From positions 1 through 64,000 of the forward strand of contig NZ_BQHY01000011.1 in assembly GCF_021602155.1 (NCBI RefSeq): a stretch of DNA of 64,000 nt, read 5' to 3'. The stretch comes from Pseudomonas parakoreensis. Its GTDB lineage: Bacteria; Pseudomonadota; Gammaproteobacteria; Pseudomonadales; Pseudomonadaceae. This document shows, one piece after another, positions 34,221 to 42,911 of this stretch. The first letter of the stretch is position 1. Each line of letters opens with the position of its first letter. The notes below the pieces were generated by a model. That model was not told the origin of the DNA, searched no databases, and saw only the letters and a list, made by a program, of their open reading frames with translations. Position numbers and translations under genes: made by a program.

Positions 34221-34236
34221 CTTACGTTAACGTAAA
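34221..34236. promoter_or_regulatory. LiuR operator 2 upstream of liuA
   Basis: CTTACGTTAACGTAAA contains the perfect 14-base palindrome TTACGTTAACGTAA. It is about 43 bases (four turns) from operator 1, and a TTGACA -35-like hexamer (34200-34205) lies between them. Confidence 0.82.
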
Positions 34237-34291
34237 GGTGAGAGCCGTTCGACTGCCCTCCCCACCCTACAAAAAAGCCAAAAGGTGACCC

Positions 34292-35455
34292 ATGAGCTAC
34301 CCATCCCTGAACTTCGCCCTCGGTGAAACCATCGACATGCTGCGCGATCAGGTTCAGTCCTTCGTCGCCGATCAGATCGCGCCACGTGCCGCGCAGATCG
34401 ACCACGACAACCTGTTCCCGGCCGACCTGTGGCGCAAGTTCGGCGACATGGGCCTGCTGGGTATCACCGTACCGGAAGAGTACGGCGGTGCGGGCCTGGG
34501 CTATCTGGCGCACGTGGTGGCGATGGAAGAAATCAGCCGCGGTTCGGCCTCGGTGGCGCTGTCCTACGGCGCGCATTCCAACCTTTGCGTCAACCAGATC
34601 AACCGCAACGGCAACCACGAACAAAAAAGCAAATACCTGCCCAAGCTGATCAGCGGCGAACATGTCGGCGCCCTCGCCATGAGCGAGCCGAACGCCGGTT
34701 CCGACGTGGTCTCGATGAAACTGCGCGCCGATAAACGCGGCGACCGCTTCGTGCTCAACGGCAGCAAGACCTGGATCACCAACGGCCCCGACGCCAACAC
34801 CTACGTGATCTACGCCAAGACCGACCTGGAAAAAGGCCCGCACGGCATCACTGCGTTCATCGTCGAACGCGACTGGAAAGGCTTCAGCCGCAGCAACAAG
34901 TTCGACAAGCTCGGCATGCGCGGTTCCAACACTTGCGAGCTGTTTTTCGATGACGTCGAAGTGCCGGAAGAAAACATCCTCGGCGTGCTCAACGGCGGCG
35001 TGAAAGTGCTGATGAGTGGCCTCGATTACGAGCGCGTCGTGCTGTCCGGCGGCCCGACCGGGATCATGCAGTCGTGCATGGACCTGATCGTGCCGTACAT
35101 CCACGACCGCAAGCAGTTCGGTCAGAGCATCGGCGAATTCCAACTGATCCAGGGCAAAGTCGCCGACATGTACACCCAGCTCAACGCCAGCCGCGCCTAC
35201 CTCTACGCCGTGGCCCAGGCCTGCGAGCGCAACGAAACCACGCGCAAGGACGCCGCCGGGGTGATCCTCTACACCGCCGAACGCGCGACGCAAATGGCCC
35301 TCGACGCGATCCAGATTCTCGGCGGCAACGGCTACATCAACGAATTCCCGGCCGGGCGCCTGTTGCGTGACGCCAAACTCTACGAAATCGGCGCTGGCAC
35401 CAGTGAGATCCGGCGCATGCTGATCGGCCGCGAACTGTTCAACGAAACCCGCTAA
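34292..35455 (+). CDS. liuA: Isovaleryl-CoA dehydrogenase
   Basis: 387-aa acyl-CoA dehydrogenase for the FAD-dependent step isovaleryl-CoA to 3-methylcrotonyl-CoA. The isovaleryl-type catalytic Glu lies in the G helix as [12 protein letters not shown] (about residue 246), unlike short-chain enzymes where it is near the C-terminus. [16 protein letters not shown] and the C-terminal [20 protein letters not shown] are also typical. AAAAGGTGACCC precedes the ATG. First gene of liuABCD and preceded by two LiuR boxes. Confidence 0.97.
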   Translation: MSYPSLNFALGETIDMLRDQVQSFVADQIAPRAAQIDHDNLFPADLWRKFGDMGLLGITVPEEYGGAGLGYLAHVVAMEEISRGSASVALSYGAHSNLCVNQINRNGNHEQKSKYLPKLISGEHVGALAMSEPNAGSDVVSMKLRADKRGDRFVLNGSKTWITNGPDANTYVIYAKTDLEKGPHGITAFIVERDWKGFSRSNKFDKLGMRGSNTCELFFDDVEVPEENILGVLNGGVKVLMSGLDYERVVLSGGPTGIMQSCMDLIVPYIHDRKQFGQSIGEFQLIQGKVADMYTQLNASRAYLYAVAQACERNETTRKDAAGVILYTAERATQMALDAIQILGGNGYINEFPAGRLLRDAKLYEIGAGTSEIRRMLIGRELFNETR

Positions 35456-35467
35456 ACGGAGCTGTCC

Positions 35468-37075
35468 ATGGCTATCCTGCATACCCAGCTCAACCCCCGT
35501 TCAGCGGAGTTCGCCGCCAACAGCGCGGCGATGCTCGAACAGGTCGACGCCCTGCACACCCTGCTCGCCCATGTGGCGCAGGGTGGCGGCGCGAAAGCCC
35601 AAGAACGCCACACCTCGCGCGGTAAACTGCTGCCGCGAGAGCGGATCAATCGCCTGCTGGACCCGGGCTCGCCGTTTCTGGAAATCAGCCAGCTCGCCGC
35701 ACACGCGGTGTATGGCGAAGACGTTCCCGCCGCCGGCGTGATCGCCGGGATCGGCCGGGTCGAAGGCGTCGAGTGCATGATCGTCGCCAACGACGCGACG
35801 GTGAAAGGTGGCTCGTACTACCCGCTGACCGTGAAAAAACACCTGCGCGCGCAGACCATCGCCCAGCAGAACCGCTTGCCGTGCATCTATCTGGTGGACT
35901 CGGGCGGCGCCAACCTGCCGCGTCAGGACGAGGTGTTCCCGGATCGCGAGCACTTCGGCCGGATCTTCTTCAACCAGGCCAACATGAGCGCGATGGGCAT
36001 TCCGCAGATCGCCGTGGTCATGGGCTCGTGCACCGCTGGCGGCGCCTATGTGCCGGCGATGGCGGACGAAGCGATCATGGTACGCAACCAGGCAACCATC
36101 TTCCTCGCCGGCCCGCCGCTGGTGAAAGCCGCGACCGGTGAAGTGGTCAGCGCTGAAGACCTCGGCGGTGCCGATGTGCACTGCAAGATTTCCGGGGTTG
36201 CCGACCATTACGCCGAGAGCGACGAACACGCCCTCGCCCTCGCTCGCCGCAGCGTCGCCAACCTCAACTGGCGCAAGCTCGGTGAAGTGCAGCAGCGCAC
36301 GCCGATTGCGCCGCTGTACCCCAGCGATGAGTTGTACGGTGTGGTTTCCGCCGACGCCAAACAGCCGTTCGACGTGCGCGAAGTGATTGCGCGGCTGGTC
36401 GACGGCTCGGTGTTCGATGAATTCAAAGCCTTGTTCGGTACCACGCTGGTGTGCGGCTTCGCTCACCTGCACGGCTACCCGATCGCGATCCTCGCCAACA
36501 ACGGCATTCTCTTTGCCGAAGCCGCGCAGAAAGGCGCGCACTTTATCGAACTGGCCTGCCAGCGCGGCATTCCGCTGCTGTTCCTGCAGAACATCACCGG
36601 CTTCATGGTCGGGCAGAAATACGAGGCCGGCGGCATCGCCAAGCACGGCGCGAAGCTGGTGACGGCGGTGGCCTGCGCCAACGTGCCGAAATTCACCGTG
36701 ATCATCGGCGGCAGTTTCGGTGCCGGTAACTACGGCATGTGCGGGCGCGCTTACGATCCGCGTTTCCTGTGGATGTGGCCGAATGCGCGCATCGGCGTGA
36801 TGGGTGCCGAGCAGGCCGCGGGCGTGCTGGTGCAGGTCAAACGCGAGCAGGCCGAACGCAGCGGCCAGGCCTTCAGTACGGAACAGGAAGCCGAGATCAA
36901 GCAACCGATTCTCGACCAGTACGAAGAGCAGGGTCACCCCTACTATTCCAGCGCACGGCTGTGGGACGACGGCGTCATCGACCCGGCGCAGACTCGTGAC
37001 GTGCTGGCTCTGGCCTTGTCCGCGTCGCTGAACGCGCCTATCGAACCGAGCCGCTTCGGCGTGTTCCGGATGTGA
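35468..37075 (+). CDS. liuB: Methylcrotonyl-CoA carboxylase, carboxyltransferase (beta) subunit
   Basis: 535-aa biotin-dependent carboxyltransferase that moves CO2 from carboxybiotin to 3-methylcrotonyl-CoA. Crotonase-fold halves are visible: [20 protein letters not shown] and [19 protein letters not shown] in the N half, and [23 protein letters not shown] and [22 protein letters not shown] in the C half. The Gly-rich oxyanion loops are intact. It begins 12 bases after liuA with GGAGCTG ahead. Confidence 0.96.
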   Translation: MAILHTQLNPRSAEFAANSAAMLEQVDALHTLLAHVAQGGGAKAQERHTSRGKLLPRERINRLLDPGSPFLEISQLAAHAVYGEDVPAAGVIAGIGRVEGVECMIVANDATVKGGSYYPLTVKKHLRAQTIAQQNRLPCIYLVDSGGANLPRQDEVFPDREHFGRIFFNQANMSAMGIPQIAVVMGSCTAGGAYVPAMADEAIMVRNQATIFLAGPPLVKAATGEVVSAEDLGGADVHCKISGVADHYAESDEHALALARRSVANLNWRKLGEVQQRTPIAPLYPSDELYGVVSADAKQPFDVREVIARLVDGSVFDEFKALFGTTLVCGFAHLHGYPIAILANNGILFAEAAQKGAHFIELACQRGIPLLFLQNITGFMVGQKYEAGGIAKHGAKLVTAVACANVPKFTVIIGGSFGAGNYGMCGRAYDPRFLWMWPNARIGVMGAEQAAGVLVQVKREQAERSGQAFSTEQEAEIKQPILDQYEEQGHPYYSSARLWDDGVIDPAQTRDVLALALSASLNAPIEPSRFGVFRM

Positions 37076-37083
37076 TGCTTTTT

Positions 37084-37174
37084 TTGTGGGAGCGAGCCTG
37101 CTCGCGAAGACGGTCTGTCAGCTCCGGATACTTCGACTGATACACCGCTTTCGCGAGCAGGCTCGCTCCCACAA
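37084..37174. repeat. REP pair inside the liu operon
   Basis: Inverted GCGAGC/GCTCGC REP pair between liuB and liuC (120-base gap). Such structures can stabilise the upstream mRNA and set different levels of the LiuAB and LiuCD parts. Confidence 0.9.
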
Positions 37175-37195
37175 GAACCGTGGAGACGGAAGAAT

Positions 37196-38011
37196 ATGAG
37201 CGACTTCAACACCCTCGAACTGCACAACGACCCACGGGGTTTCGCCACCCTGTGGCTCAATCGTGCGGAAAAGAACAACGCGTTCAACGCAGAGATGATC
37301 CGCGAACTGATTCTGGCGCTGGACAAGGTCGCCAGCGATGCCAGCCTGCGCTTCCTGCTGGTGCGCGGGCGTGGCAGGCACTTCAGCGCCGGCGCGGATC
37401 TGGCGTGGATGCAGCAATCAGCCGAGCTCGATTACCACACCAACCTCGACGACGCCCGCGAGCTGGCGGAACTGATGTACAACCTCGCCAAGCTGAAAAT
37501 CCCGACCCTGGCCGTGGTGCAAGGGGCGGCGTTCGGCGGCGCGCTGGGTCTGATCAGTTGCTGCGACATGGCGATTGGCAGCGATGACGCGCAGTTCTGT
37601 CTGTCGGAAGTGCGCATCGGCCTGGCCCCGGCGGTGATCAGTCCGTTCGTGGTGCAGGCCATCGGCGAACGGGCTGCGCGTCGCTACGCCCTGACCGCTG
37701 AACGTTTCGGCGGACAGCGTGCGCGGGAAATCGGTTTGTTGTCCGAGAGCTACCCGGCCGCCGAGCTTGATCAAGCGGTCGAACAATGGATCGACAACCT
37801 GCTGCTCAACAGTCCCGCCGCGATGCGCGCCAGCAAGGATCTGCTGCGCGAAGTCGGTAACGGTGCGCTGACCCCGGCGTTGCGCCGTTACACCGAAAAC
37901 GCCATCGCACGTATCCGCGTCAGCCCTGAAGGCCAGGAAGGCTTGCGCGCCTTTCTGCAAAAACGTCCGCCAAGCTGGCAGGCTGCAACCAACCCCAAGG
38001 AGCCGCGTTGA
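37196..38011 (+). CDS. liuC: 3-methylglutaconyl-CoA hydratase
   Basis: 271-aa crotonase-family enzyme that hydrates methylglutaconyl-CoA to HMG-CoA. The oxyanion-hole segments GRGRHFSAGADLAWMQ and VVQGAAFGGALGLISCCDMAI are present, followed by FCLSEVRIGLAPAVISPFV with the catalytic acid. GGAAGA precedes the ATG. Its TGA overlaps the liuD ATG (TGATG). Confidence 0.95.
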   Translation: MSDFNTLELHNDPRGFATLWLNRAEKNNAFNAEMIRELILALDKVASDASLRFLLVRGRGRHFSAGADLAWMQQSAELDYHTNLDDARELAELMYNLAKLKIPTLAVVQGAAFGGALGLISCCDMAIGSDDAQFCLSEVRIGLAPAVISPFVVQAIGERAARRYALTAERFGGQRAREIGLLSESYPAAELDQAVEQWIDNLLLNSPAAMRASKDLLREVGNGALTPALRRYTENAIARIRVSPEGQEGLRAFLQKRPPSWQAATNPKEPR

Positions 38012-39960
38012 TGAGCGCACCTGTTCTCACCACCCTGTTGGTGGCCAACCGTGGCGAAATCGCTTGCCGGGTCATGCGTACCGCCAAGGCGCTGGGCCTG
38101 ACCACCGTCGCCGTGCATAGCGCCACCGACCGCGAAGCGCGGCACACCCGGGAAGCAGATATCCGCGTTGATCTCGGCGGCAGCAAAGCCGCTGACAGCT
38201 ATCTGCAAATCGACAAACTGATCGCAGCAGCCAAAGCCAGCGGCGCGCAGGCGATTCATCCGGGTTATGGCTTTCTGTCGGAGAACGCTGGTTTCGCCCG
38301 TGCCATTGAACAGGCCGGGCTGATCTTCCTTGGCCCGCCCGCCTCGGCCATCGACGCGATGGGCAGCAAATCGGCGGCCAAGGCGTTGATGGAAACCGCC
38401 GGTGTGCCGCTGGTGCCGGGCTATCACGGCGAGGCGCAGGATCTCGATACCTTCCGCGATGCCTGCGCACGTATTGGCTATCCGGTGCTGCTCAAGGCCA
38501 CGGCCGGTGGCGGTGGCAAAGGCATGAAAGTGGTCGAGGACGTCAGCCAATTGGCCGAAGCCCTGGCCTCGGCGCAGCGTGAGGCGCAGTCGTCATTCGG
38601 CGATTCGCGGATGCTGGTGGAGAAATACCTGCTCAAACCACGCCATGTGGAAATTCAGGTGTTCGCCGATCAGCATGGTCATTGCCTGTACCTCAACGAG
38701 CGTGATTGCTCGATTCAGCGCCGGCACCAAAAAGTCGTCGAAGAAGCCCCGGCTCCGGGCCTGACCCCGGAGCTGCGCCGCGCCATGGGCGAAGCGGCGG
38801 TGCGTTCGGCGCAGGCGATTGGTTACGTCGGCGCGGGGACCGTGGAGTTCCTGCTGGATGCGCGCGGCGAATTCTTCTTCATGGAGATGAACACGCGTTT
38901 GCAGGTCGAGCACCCGGTCACCGAAGCGATCACCGGACTCGATCTGGTAGCGTGGCAGATCCGTGTGGCTCGCGGCGAAGCGTTACCGATCACGCAGGAT
39001 CAAGTGCCGCTCAATGGCCATGCGCTTGAAGTGCGCCTGTATGCCGAAGACCCGTCGAATGATTTCCTGCCCGCCACCGGTCGCCTGGATTTGTATCGTG
39101 AATCGGCTGCGGGACCAGGGCGTCGGGTCGATAGCGGTGTTGAGCAAGGCGATGAAATTTCGCCGTTCTACGACCCGATGCTCGGCAAGCTGATCGCCTG
39201 GGGCGAAGATCGCGAGCAGGCGCGGTTGCGGCTGTTGAGCATGCTCGACGAGTTCGCGATCGGCGGTTTGAAGACCAACATCAACTTCCTGCGGCGGATC
39301 ATCGCGCATCCGGCATTTGCTGCTGCGGAGCTGGATACCGGGTTTATTCCGCGGTATCAGGAAACGCTGCTGCCTGCTGCGGGTGAACTGAGCGATGAAT
39401 TCTGGCAGACCGCAGCACGGGCTTTCGCACAGGGTTTGCCGAGCGCTGTTCGGGAAGATGATCCGGGGTCGCCGTGGGCCTTGAACCGAGGTTTGCGTGC
39501 GGGTCTGCCGGCGGAAATCACTCTGCACTTGAGCTGCGAGGGTCAGAATCGGGCACTGACGCTGAATAGCGCCAGCAACGCTACGCTGTCCGATGAAGCG
39601 CTGGTGGTCGAGCGCGACGGCGTGCGCCGCACCTTGCGTGCCATTCGCCAGGGCGATTCGCTGTACCTGCAATGGGACGGCGAGTTACGGCGTATTCAGA
39701 CGTATGACCCGATCAGCGCCGTCGACGCCAGCCACAGCCATCAGGGCGGTCTGACTGCGCCCATGAACGGCAGCATCGTGCGGGTGTTGGTGGAGGCCGG
39801 GCAATCGGTCGAGGCCGGCGCGCAACTGGTGGTGCTGGAGGCGATGAAGATGGAGCACAGCATTCGCGCGCCCCATGCTGGCGTGATCAAAGCGCTGTAT
39901 TGCCAGGAAGGCGAAATGGTCAGTGAAGGCAGCGCTTTGGTTGAACTGGAAGCCGTGTAG
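38011..39960 (+). CDS. liuD: Methylcrotonyl-CoA carboxylase, biotin-carboxylase (alpha) subunit
   Basis: 649-aa subunit with biotin carboxylase (residues about 8-450) and a C-terminal biotin carrier domain. Visible motifs: LLVANRGEIACRV, the ATP loop KATAGGGGKGMKVV, EMNTRLQVEHPVTE and the biotin site EAMKMEHS near residue 612. A TTG at 38008 is in frame, but ATG 38011 has AAGGAG eight bases ahead. With LiuB it carboxylates methylcrotonyl-CoA. It ends the operon. Confidence 0.97.
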   Translation: MSAPVLTTLLVANRGEIACRVMRTAKALGLTTVAVHSATDREARHTREADIRVDLGGSKAADSYLQIDKLIAAAKASGAQAIHPGYGFLSENAGFARAIEQAGLIFLGPPASAIDAMGSKSAAKALMETAGVPLVPGYHGEAQDLDTFRDACARIGYPVLLKATAGGGGKGMKVVEDVSQLAEALASAQREAQSSFGDSRMLVEKYLLKPRHVEIQVFADQHGHCLYLNERDCSIQRRHQKVVEEAPAPGLTPELRRAMGEAAVRSAQAIGYVGAGTVEFLLDARGEFFFMEMNTRLQVEHPVTEAITGLDLVAWQIRVARGEALPITQDQVPLNGHALEVRLYAEDPSNDFLPATGRLDLYRESAAGPGRRVDSGVEQGDEISPFYDPMLGKLIAWGEDREQARLRLLSMLDEFAIGGLKTNINFLRRIIAHPAFAAAELDTGFIPRYQETLLPAAGELSDEFWQTAARAFAQGLPSAVREDDPGSPWALNRGLRAGLPAEITLHLSCEGQNRALTLNSASNATLSDEALVVERDGVRRTLRAIRQGDSLYLQWDGELRRIQTYDPISAVDASHSHQGGLTAPMNGSIVRVLVEAGQSVEAGAQLVVLEAMKMEHSIRAPHAGVIKALYCQEGEMVSEGSALVELEAV

Positions 39961-39998
39961 CCAGAGGATCGATCCTGCGCCGAGCGAGGATCGATCTG
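39961..39998. terminator. Stem-loop between convergent liuD and repressor gene
   Basis: CCAGAGGATCGATCCT and AGGATCGATCTGG form an imperfect stem around GCGCCGAGCG in the 39-base gap. There is no T run, so it may be a 3-prime stabilising or weak bidirectional terminator. Confidence 0.55.
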
Positions 39999-39999
39999 G

Positions 40000-40659
40000 C
40001 TAGAAACGCGCTGTGGCCTGAACCACCACGCCAATGATTCGACACTCATCGGTGAACAAGGCTTTGGGCCAGGTCGGATTGAGCGGTACCAGATAACGCT
40101 GGCCGCCCTCTTCGTCCAGCTTGCGAAAGATCGCTTCAGCGCAGCCTTGCCACTGGGCGATCACCAGTTTGCCTGGCAGCGCTTCCACCTCCGGATCAAC
40201 CAGAATCAGCATGCCCTCGGCAATGCTCTGGCCGGTCGGTGCGGTCATGGAATCCCCCGCCACCGTCAGCCAGAACGCCGCACCACGGGCGTGATAATCC
40301 GTCAGTTCGAAGCGCTGCTTGTCCTGCGTCGGAGCATAGGTTGTGGCTGCACTCTCGCGGATTTCGCACGAGGTGGACCAGTCACTGACCGGGTAGCGGA
40401 AGTACGGGTTGTACTTCTGTGCCAATGGCATTTCGTCATCCGCCGCTTCCTGCGGTTCACGGATCACCAGCACGACTTCGAGGAAGTCCATGCCCAGCGC
40501 CTGCAACACGCGGTTCATTTGGGTGATGCCCGGTTCGCGGCGTTTGTTCAGCCAATGGCCGATGCCGCCTTGGGACATGCCGACGCGCTCTCCGAGCTCT
40601 GTTTGAGTGATTTTGAGTTCACTCATCTTGGCCTTGACCAACTCAATCCATTTATCCAT
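40000..40659 (-). CDS. Phage-repressor-like regulator (Cro/CI HTH plus S24 peptidase, PrtR-like)
   Basis: 219-aa protein. The XRE HTH is near the N-terminus (KITQTELGERVGMSQGGIGHW) and a LexA/CI-type S24 domain fills the C-terminal half, with the catalytic Ser in VAGDSMTAP and the Lys in LPGKLVIAQW. The family represses its targets until RecA-stimulated self-cleavage, as PrtR does for pyocins. No pyocin or prtN genes are in view. The frame opens at 40737, but MDKWIELVKAKM at 40659 has AAGGTG ahead and is the usual start. It is divergent from a DUF6124 gene. Confidence 0.88.
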   Translation of the reverse strand: MDKWIELVKAKMSELKITQTELGERVGMSQGGIGHWLNKRREPGITQMNRVLQALGMDFLEVVLVIREPQEAADDEMPLAQKYNPYFRYPVSDWSTSCEIRESAATTYAPTQDKQRFELTDYHARGAAFWLTVAGDSMTAPTGQSIAEGMLILVDPEVEALPGKLVIAQWQGCAEAIFRKLDEEGGQRYLVPLNPTWPKALFTDECRIIGVVVQATARF

Positions 40660-40790
40660 GTGCGGCACCTTACTTGCCCCGCCTTCGGCCGGCAAAACAC
40701 ATATTGTAGTATTTAAATTCTGGTCACAACTACGCATCGTACTATCCTGAAAGCACGGACTTTCAATCGAACAAGGAGTGACCCTTCACC

Positions 40791-41129
40791 ATGAATATCA
40801 GCAGCAAAGACTTGCCCGATCTGCAAATGGACACCACGTTCACCTCCCCTCAAGGCAACGCGGCAGCGCAGCGAGCGCTGGACTATTACTTGAAACCAGC
40901 TGTGTCAGAACCCGAGGTCGATGAGCGTTTTTTTGATGTGAAACGCCATCTCAGCGGCGAGGAGGCGCTGGTGCATGCGTCGGATCTGCTGCGTTGCGCA
41001 GCGGCCACCGCCTTCAAGGCAGCCGAAAACCTGCAGGGCGCGAGCCGTGACCTGGCCTTTTCGGTGGTGCATATGGTGGATATGGCGCGAGCGATGGTCG
41101 ACCATTCGATTGATGGCGAGCAGCTCTGA
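40791..41129 (+). CDS. DUF6124-type small protein
   Basis: 112 aa, acidic and helical, without signal peptide or membrane segment. The core LSGEEALVHASDLLRCAAATAFKAAENL matches a Pseudomonas-restricted family of unknown function. AAGGAGTG precedes the ATG. It is divergent from the repressor gene across 131 bases, which contain GTAGT/ACTAC/GTACTA half-site-like words (40707-40744), so it may be a target of that repressor; this is inference. Confidence 0.75.
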   Translation: MNISSKDLPDLQMDTTFTSPQGNAAAQRALDYYLKPAVSEPEVDERFFDVKRHLSGEEALVHASDLLRCAAATAFKAAENLQGASRDLAFSVVHMVDMARAMVDHSIDGEQL

Positions 41130-41186
41130 CGAACACGGGAAGTGAGCGGACAGGAAAGAATTTTCCAATCGCGCAGATAAAAACGT

Positions 41187-41220
41187 TTGACTTGCAAATG
41201 ATAATGATTATTATTGCAAG
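41187..41220 (+). promoter_or_regulatory. Fur-controlled promoter of prrF
   Basis: TTGACT (41187-41192), 16 bases and TATTAT (41209-41214) form a sigma-70 promoter. Between and over it lies a Fur box, GATAATGATTATTATT within an outer CTTGCAA/TTGCAAG repeat (41191-41220). Iron-loaded Fur would cover the -10. Confidence 0.9.
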
Positions 41221-41330
41221 CAGCTGATCGCGAGATCAGTCGATGGACCAGAGACCTTAGGTCGGTCTTCTGGACTATCTCCTCATCAGGCTAATCACGG
41301 TTTTTGACCCGGCTTTTTGCCGGGTCTTTT
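41221..41330 (+). ncRNA. prrF: Iron-responsive small RNA PrrF
   Basis: About 110 nt transcript with the hallmark PrrF core CTCCTCATCAGGCTAATC (about 41279-41296), the segment that pairs with mRNAs of iron-containing proteins. It starts right after a Fur box and ends in a Rho-independent hairpin. PrrF RNAs accumulate under iron starvation and repress iron-using proteins such as sodB and TCA enzymes with Hfq. Only one copy is in the window, as expected for species where the two copies are unlinked. Confidence 0.95.
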
Positions 41331-41333
41331 TTT
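41306..41333 (+). terminator. prrF terminator
   Basis: GACCCGGC-TTTTT-GCCGGGTC followed by a T run. Confidence 0.95.
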
Positions 41334-41348
41334 GCCCGTTTTTCGGGC

Positions 41349-41609
41349 TTATGGCTTCAGGCTAATGAAGTCGTTGGGTGCTGCAAATTCGATGGCGCGG
41401 ATAATATCAAAAGAATATCGCTTGGCAAGCTTGGCCCGGCCAGATTGGCGCAAACCAATGACAATTAGCACTTGAGAATCAATCGCACAGTCTCTAAGCT
41501 GCTTGCGCGTCACGGAAGACGCCCCCCTACCGCAAGCCGCAATTTCCCTCGGTCTCAGCTCAGTCTTGCGTGTAAAGTAGCCGCCATAAAAATCATATTC
41601 AGGAATCGA
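41349..41609 (-). pseudogene. Unrecognised open stretch, possible gene remnant
   Basis: The minus-strand frame ending in TAA at 41349-41351 is open for 86 codons, almost to the start of the carboxypeptidase gene, and reads like protein (YDFYGGYFTRKTELRPREIA ... RQSGRAKLAKRYSFDIIRAI). It has no ATG; a GTG at 41513 with AGGGGGG eight bases ahead would give 54 aa. Base composition is lower in GC than the neighbours. I do not recognise it. It may be the 3-prime remnant of a lost gene or chance. Confidence 0.3.
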
Positions 41610-41611
41610 TT

Positions 41612-42763
41612 ATGACAGTGGCCAAATCTTCGTTCGACATCAGCGCCAACTTCGACAGCGGCAACATCCAAGTCATCGACATCTCCAATCCGCTCAACCC
41701 GGTTCTGGCCATCCGCCCGGATACCCGCAGCGCGCATTTTCAGTGGTTCCACTTCAAGGCCAGCGGCCTGCATGTTCACCAAGAGCACTGGTTTCGCCTG
41801 GTCAACGCCAGCCAATCCTCCTACAACAAGGCCTGGACCGACTATCAGGCTGTCGCTTCCTACGACCACGTCAACTGGTTCCGCATTCCCACCAGTTTCG
41901 AAGGTGACAGCCTGCGCTTTTGCCTTGAAGCCGAACAAACCCACGCCTGGTTCGCCTACTTCGAACCCTACAGCCGCGGTCGTCATGACTGGTTGATCGA
42001 GCAGGCGCTGACCAAGGCCGGCACCGAACTGCTGGCCACCGGCAAGAGCGTCGAAGGGCGTGACATTCAGTTGCTGCGCAAGGGCAGCGGCGCCGAGAGC
42101 CAGCGCAAAATCTGGATTATCGCGCAACAGCACCCGGGCGAGCACATGGCCGAATGGTTCATGGAAGGCGTGATCGAGCGCCTGGAACGCCACGACGATC
42201 CGGTGCTGAACAGATTGCTGGCCAGCGCCGATTTATATCTGGTGCCGAACATGAACCCGGACGGCGCCTTCCACGGTCACCTGCGCACCAACGCCATGGG
42301 CCAGGATTTAAATCGCGCCTGGCAGAGCGCCAGTCAGGACGTCAGCCCCGAGGTACTTTTCGTACAACAGCAGATGGAAAAGTATGGCGTCGATCTGTTC
42401 CTGGACGTACACGGTGACGAGGAAATCCCCCACGTGTTCACTGCCGGTTGTGAAGGCAACCCGGGTTACAAACCGCGCATCGAGAAGCTCGAAGAGCATT
42501 TCCGCACGCACCTCAAGCACACCACCAAGGACTTCCAGACCCAGTACGGCTACACCCGCGACGAACCGGGCCAGGCCAACATGACGTTGGCCTGCAACGC
42601 GGTCGGTCAGAAATACGACTGCCTGTCGCTGACCCTGGAAATGCCGTTCAAGGATCACGACGATCATCCGAACAAAGAAACGGGCTGGTCGGGCAAACGC
42701 TCGAAACAATTGGGCAAAGACGTGCTGACCACCATCGCCGATATGGTCGACACCCTGCGCTGA
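41612..42763 (+). CDS. M14-family cytosolic carboxypeptidase
   Basis: 383-aa zinc peptidase without a signal peptide. An N-terminal beta-sandwich domain (to about residue 130) precedes the catalytic domain, as in CCP/Nna1-type enzymes. Zinc ligands are His and Glu in QQHPGEHMAEW and a His in LFLDVHGDEEIPH; the substrate Arg is in MNPDGAFHGHLRTNAMGQDLNR and the catalytic Glu in LTLEMPFKD. Eukaryotic relatives shorten tubulin tails; bacterial substrates are unknown. AGGAATCG precedes the ATG. Confidence 0.9.
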   Translation: MTVAKSSFDISANFDSGNIQVIDISNPLNPVLAIRPDTRSAHFQWFHFKASGLHVHQEHWFRLVNASQSSYNKAWTDYQAVASYDHVNWFRIPTSFEGDSLRFCLEAEQTHAWFAYFEPYSRGRHDWLIEQALTKAGTELLATGKSVEGRDIQLLRKGSGAESQRKIWIIAQQHPGEHMAEWFMEGVIERLERHDDPVLNRLLASADLYLVPNMNPDGAFHGHLRTNAMGQDLNRAWQSASQDVSPEVLFVQQQMEKYGVDLFLDVHGDEEIPHVFTAGCEGNPGYKPRIEKLEEHFRTHLKHTTKDFQTQYGYTRDEPGQANMTLACNAVGQKYDCLSLTLEMPFKDHDDHPNKETGWSGKRSKQLGKDVLTTIADMVDTLR

Positions 42764-42781
42764 TCCCTCCCCGCTCCACCC

Positions 42782-42814
42782 AAAGATCGCAGCATTGTCT
42801 GCGATCTTTTTTTT
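42782..42814 (+). terminator. Terminator after the carboxypeptidase gene
   Basis: AAAGATCGCAG-CATTGT-CTGCGATCTTT followed by a run of T. Confidence 0.93.
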
Positions 42815-42845
42815 GCGCGATCAAATGCCACGACCGGCAAGGTTG

Positions 42846-42889
42846 CAAATTAAAACCAGAATGCTTACTTTGATTCTGGTTTTAATTTG
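42846..42889. promoter_or_regulatory. Perfect 17-bp inverted repeat before the MFS gene, candidate operator
   Basis: CAAATTAAAACCAGAAT and its exact reverse complement ATTCTGGTTTTAATTTG flank a 10-base spacer. The repeat ends 22 bases before the MFS start. A TTGCAA (42844) and TACTTT-like (42866) pair overlaps it, so a bound regulator would block transcription. It lacks a T run, so it is not an ordinary terminator. Confidence 0.6.
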
Positions 42890-42911
42890 AAACCCAAAAA
42901 GGAATCAGGGC

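Noticed and set aside
34178-34236. Attachment site or transposon end repeats
   Set aside because: The palindromes match the box before liuR and are explained as LiuR operators.
34184-35482. 432-aa minus-strand open frame
   Set aside because: Shadow of liuA; no family motif, and it would cover the LiuR boxes.
40000-41129. Prophage or pyocin locus
   Set aside because: Only a repressor-like gene is present, with no structural, lysis, integrase or prtN genes around it.
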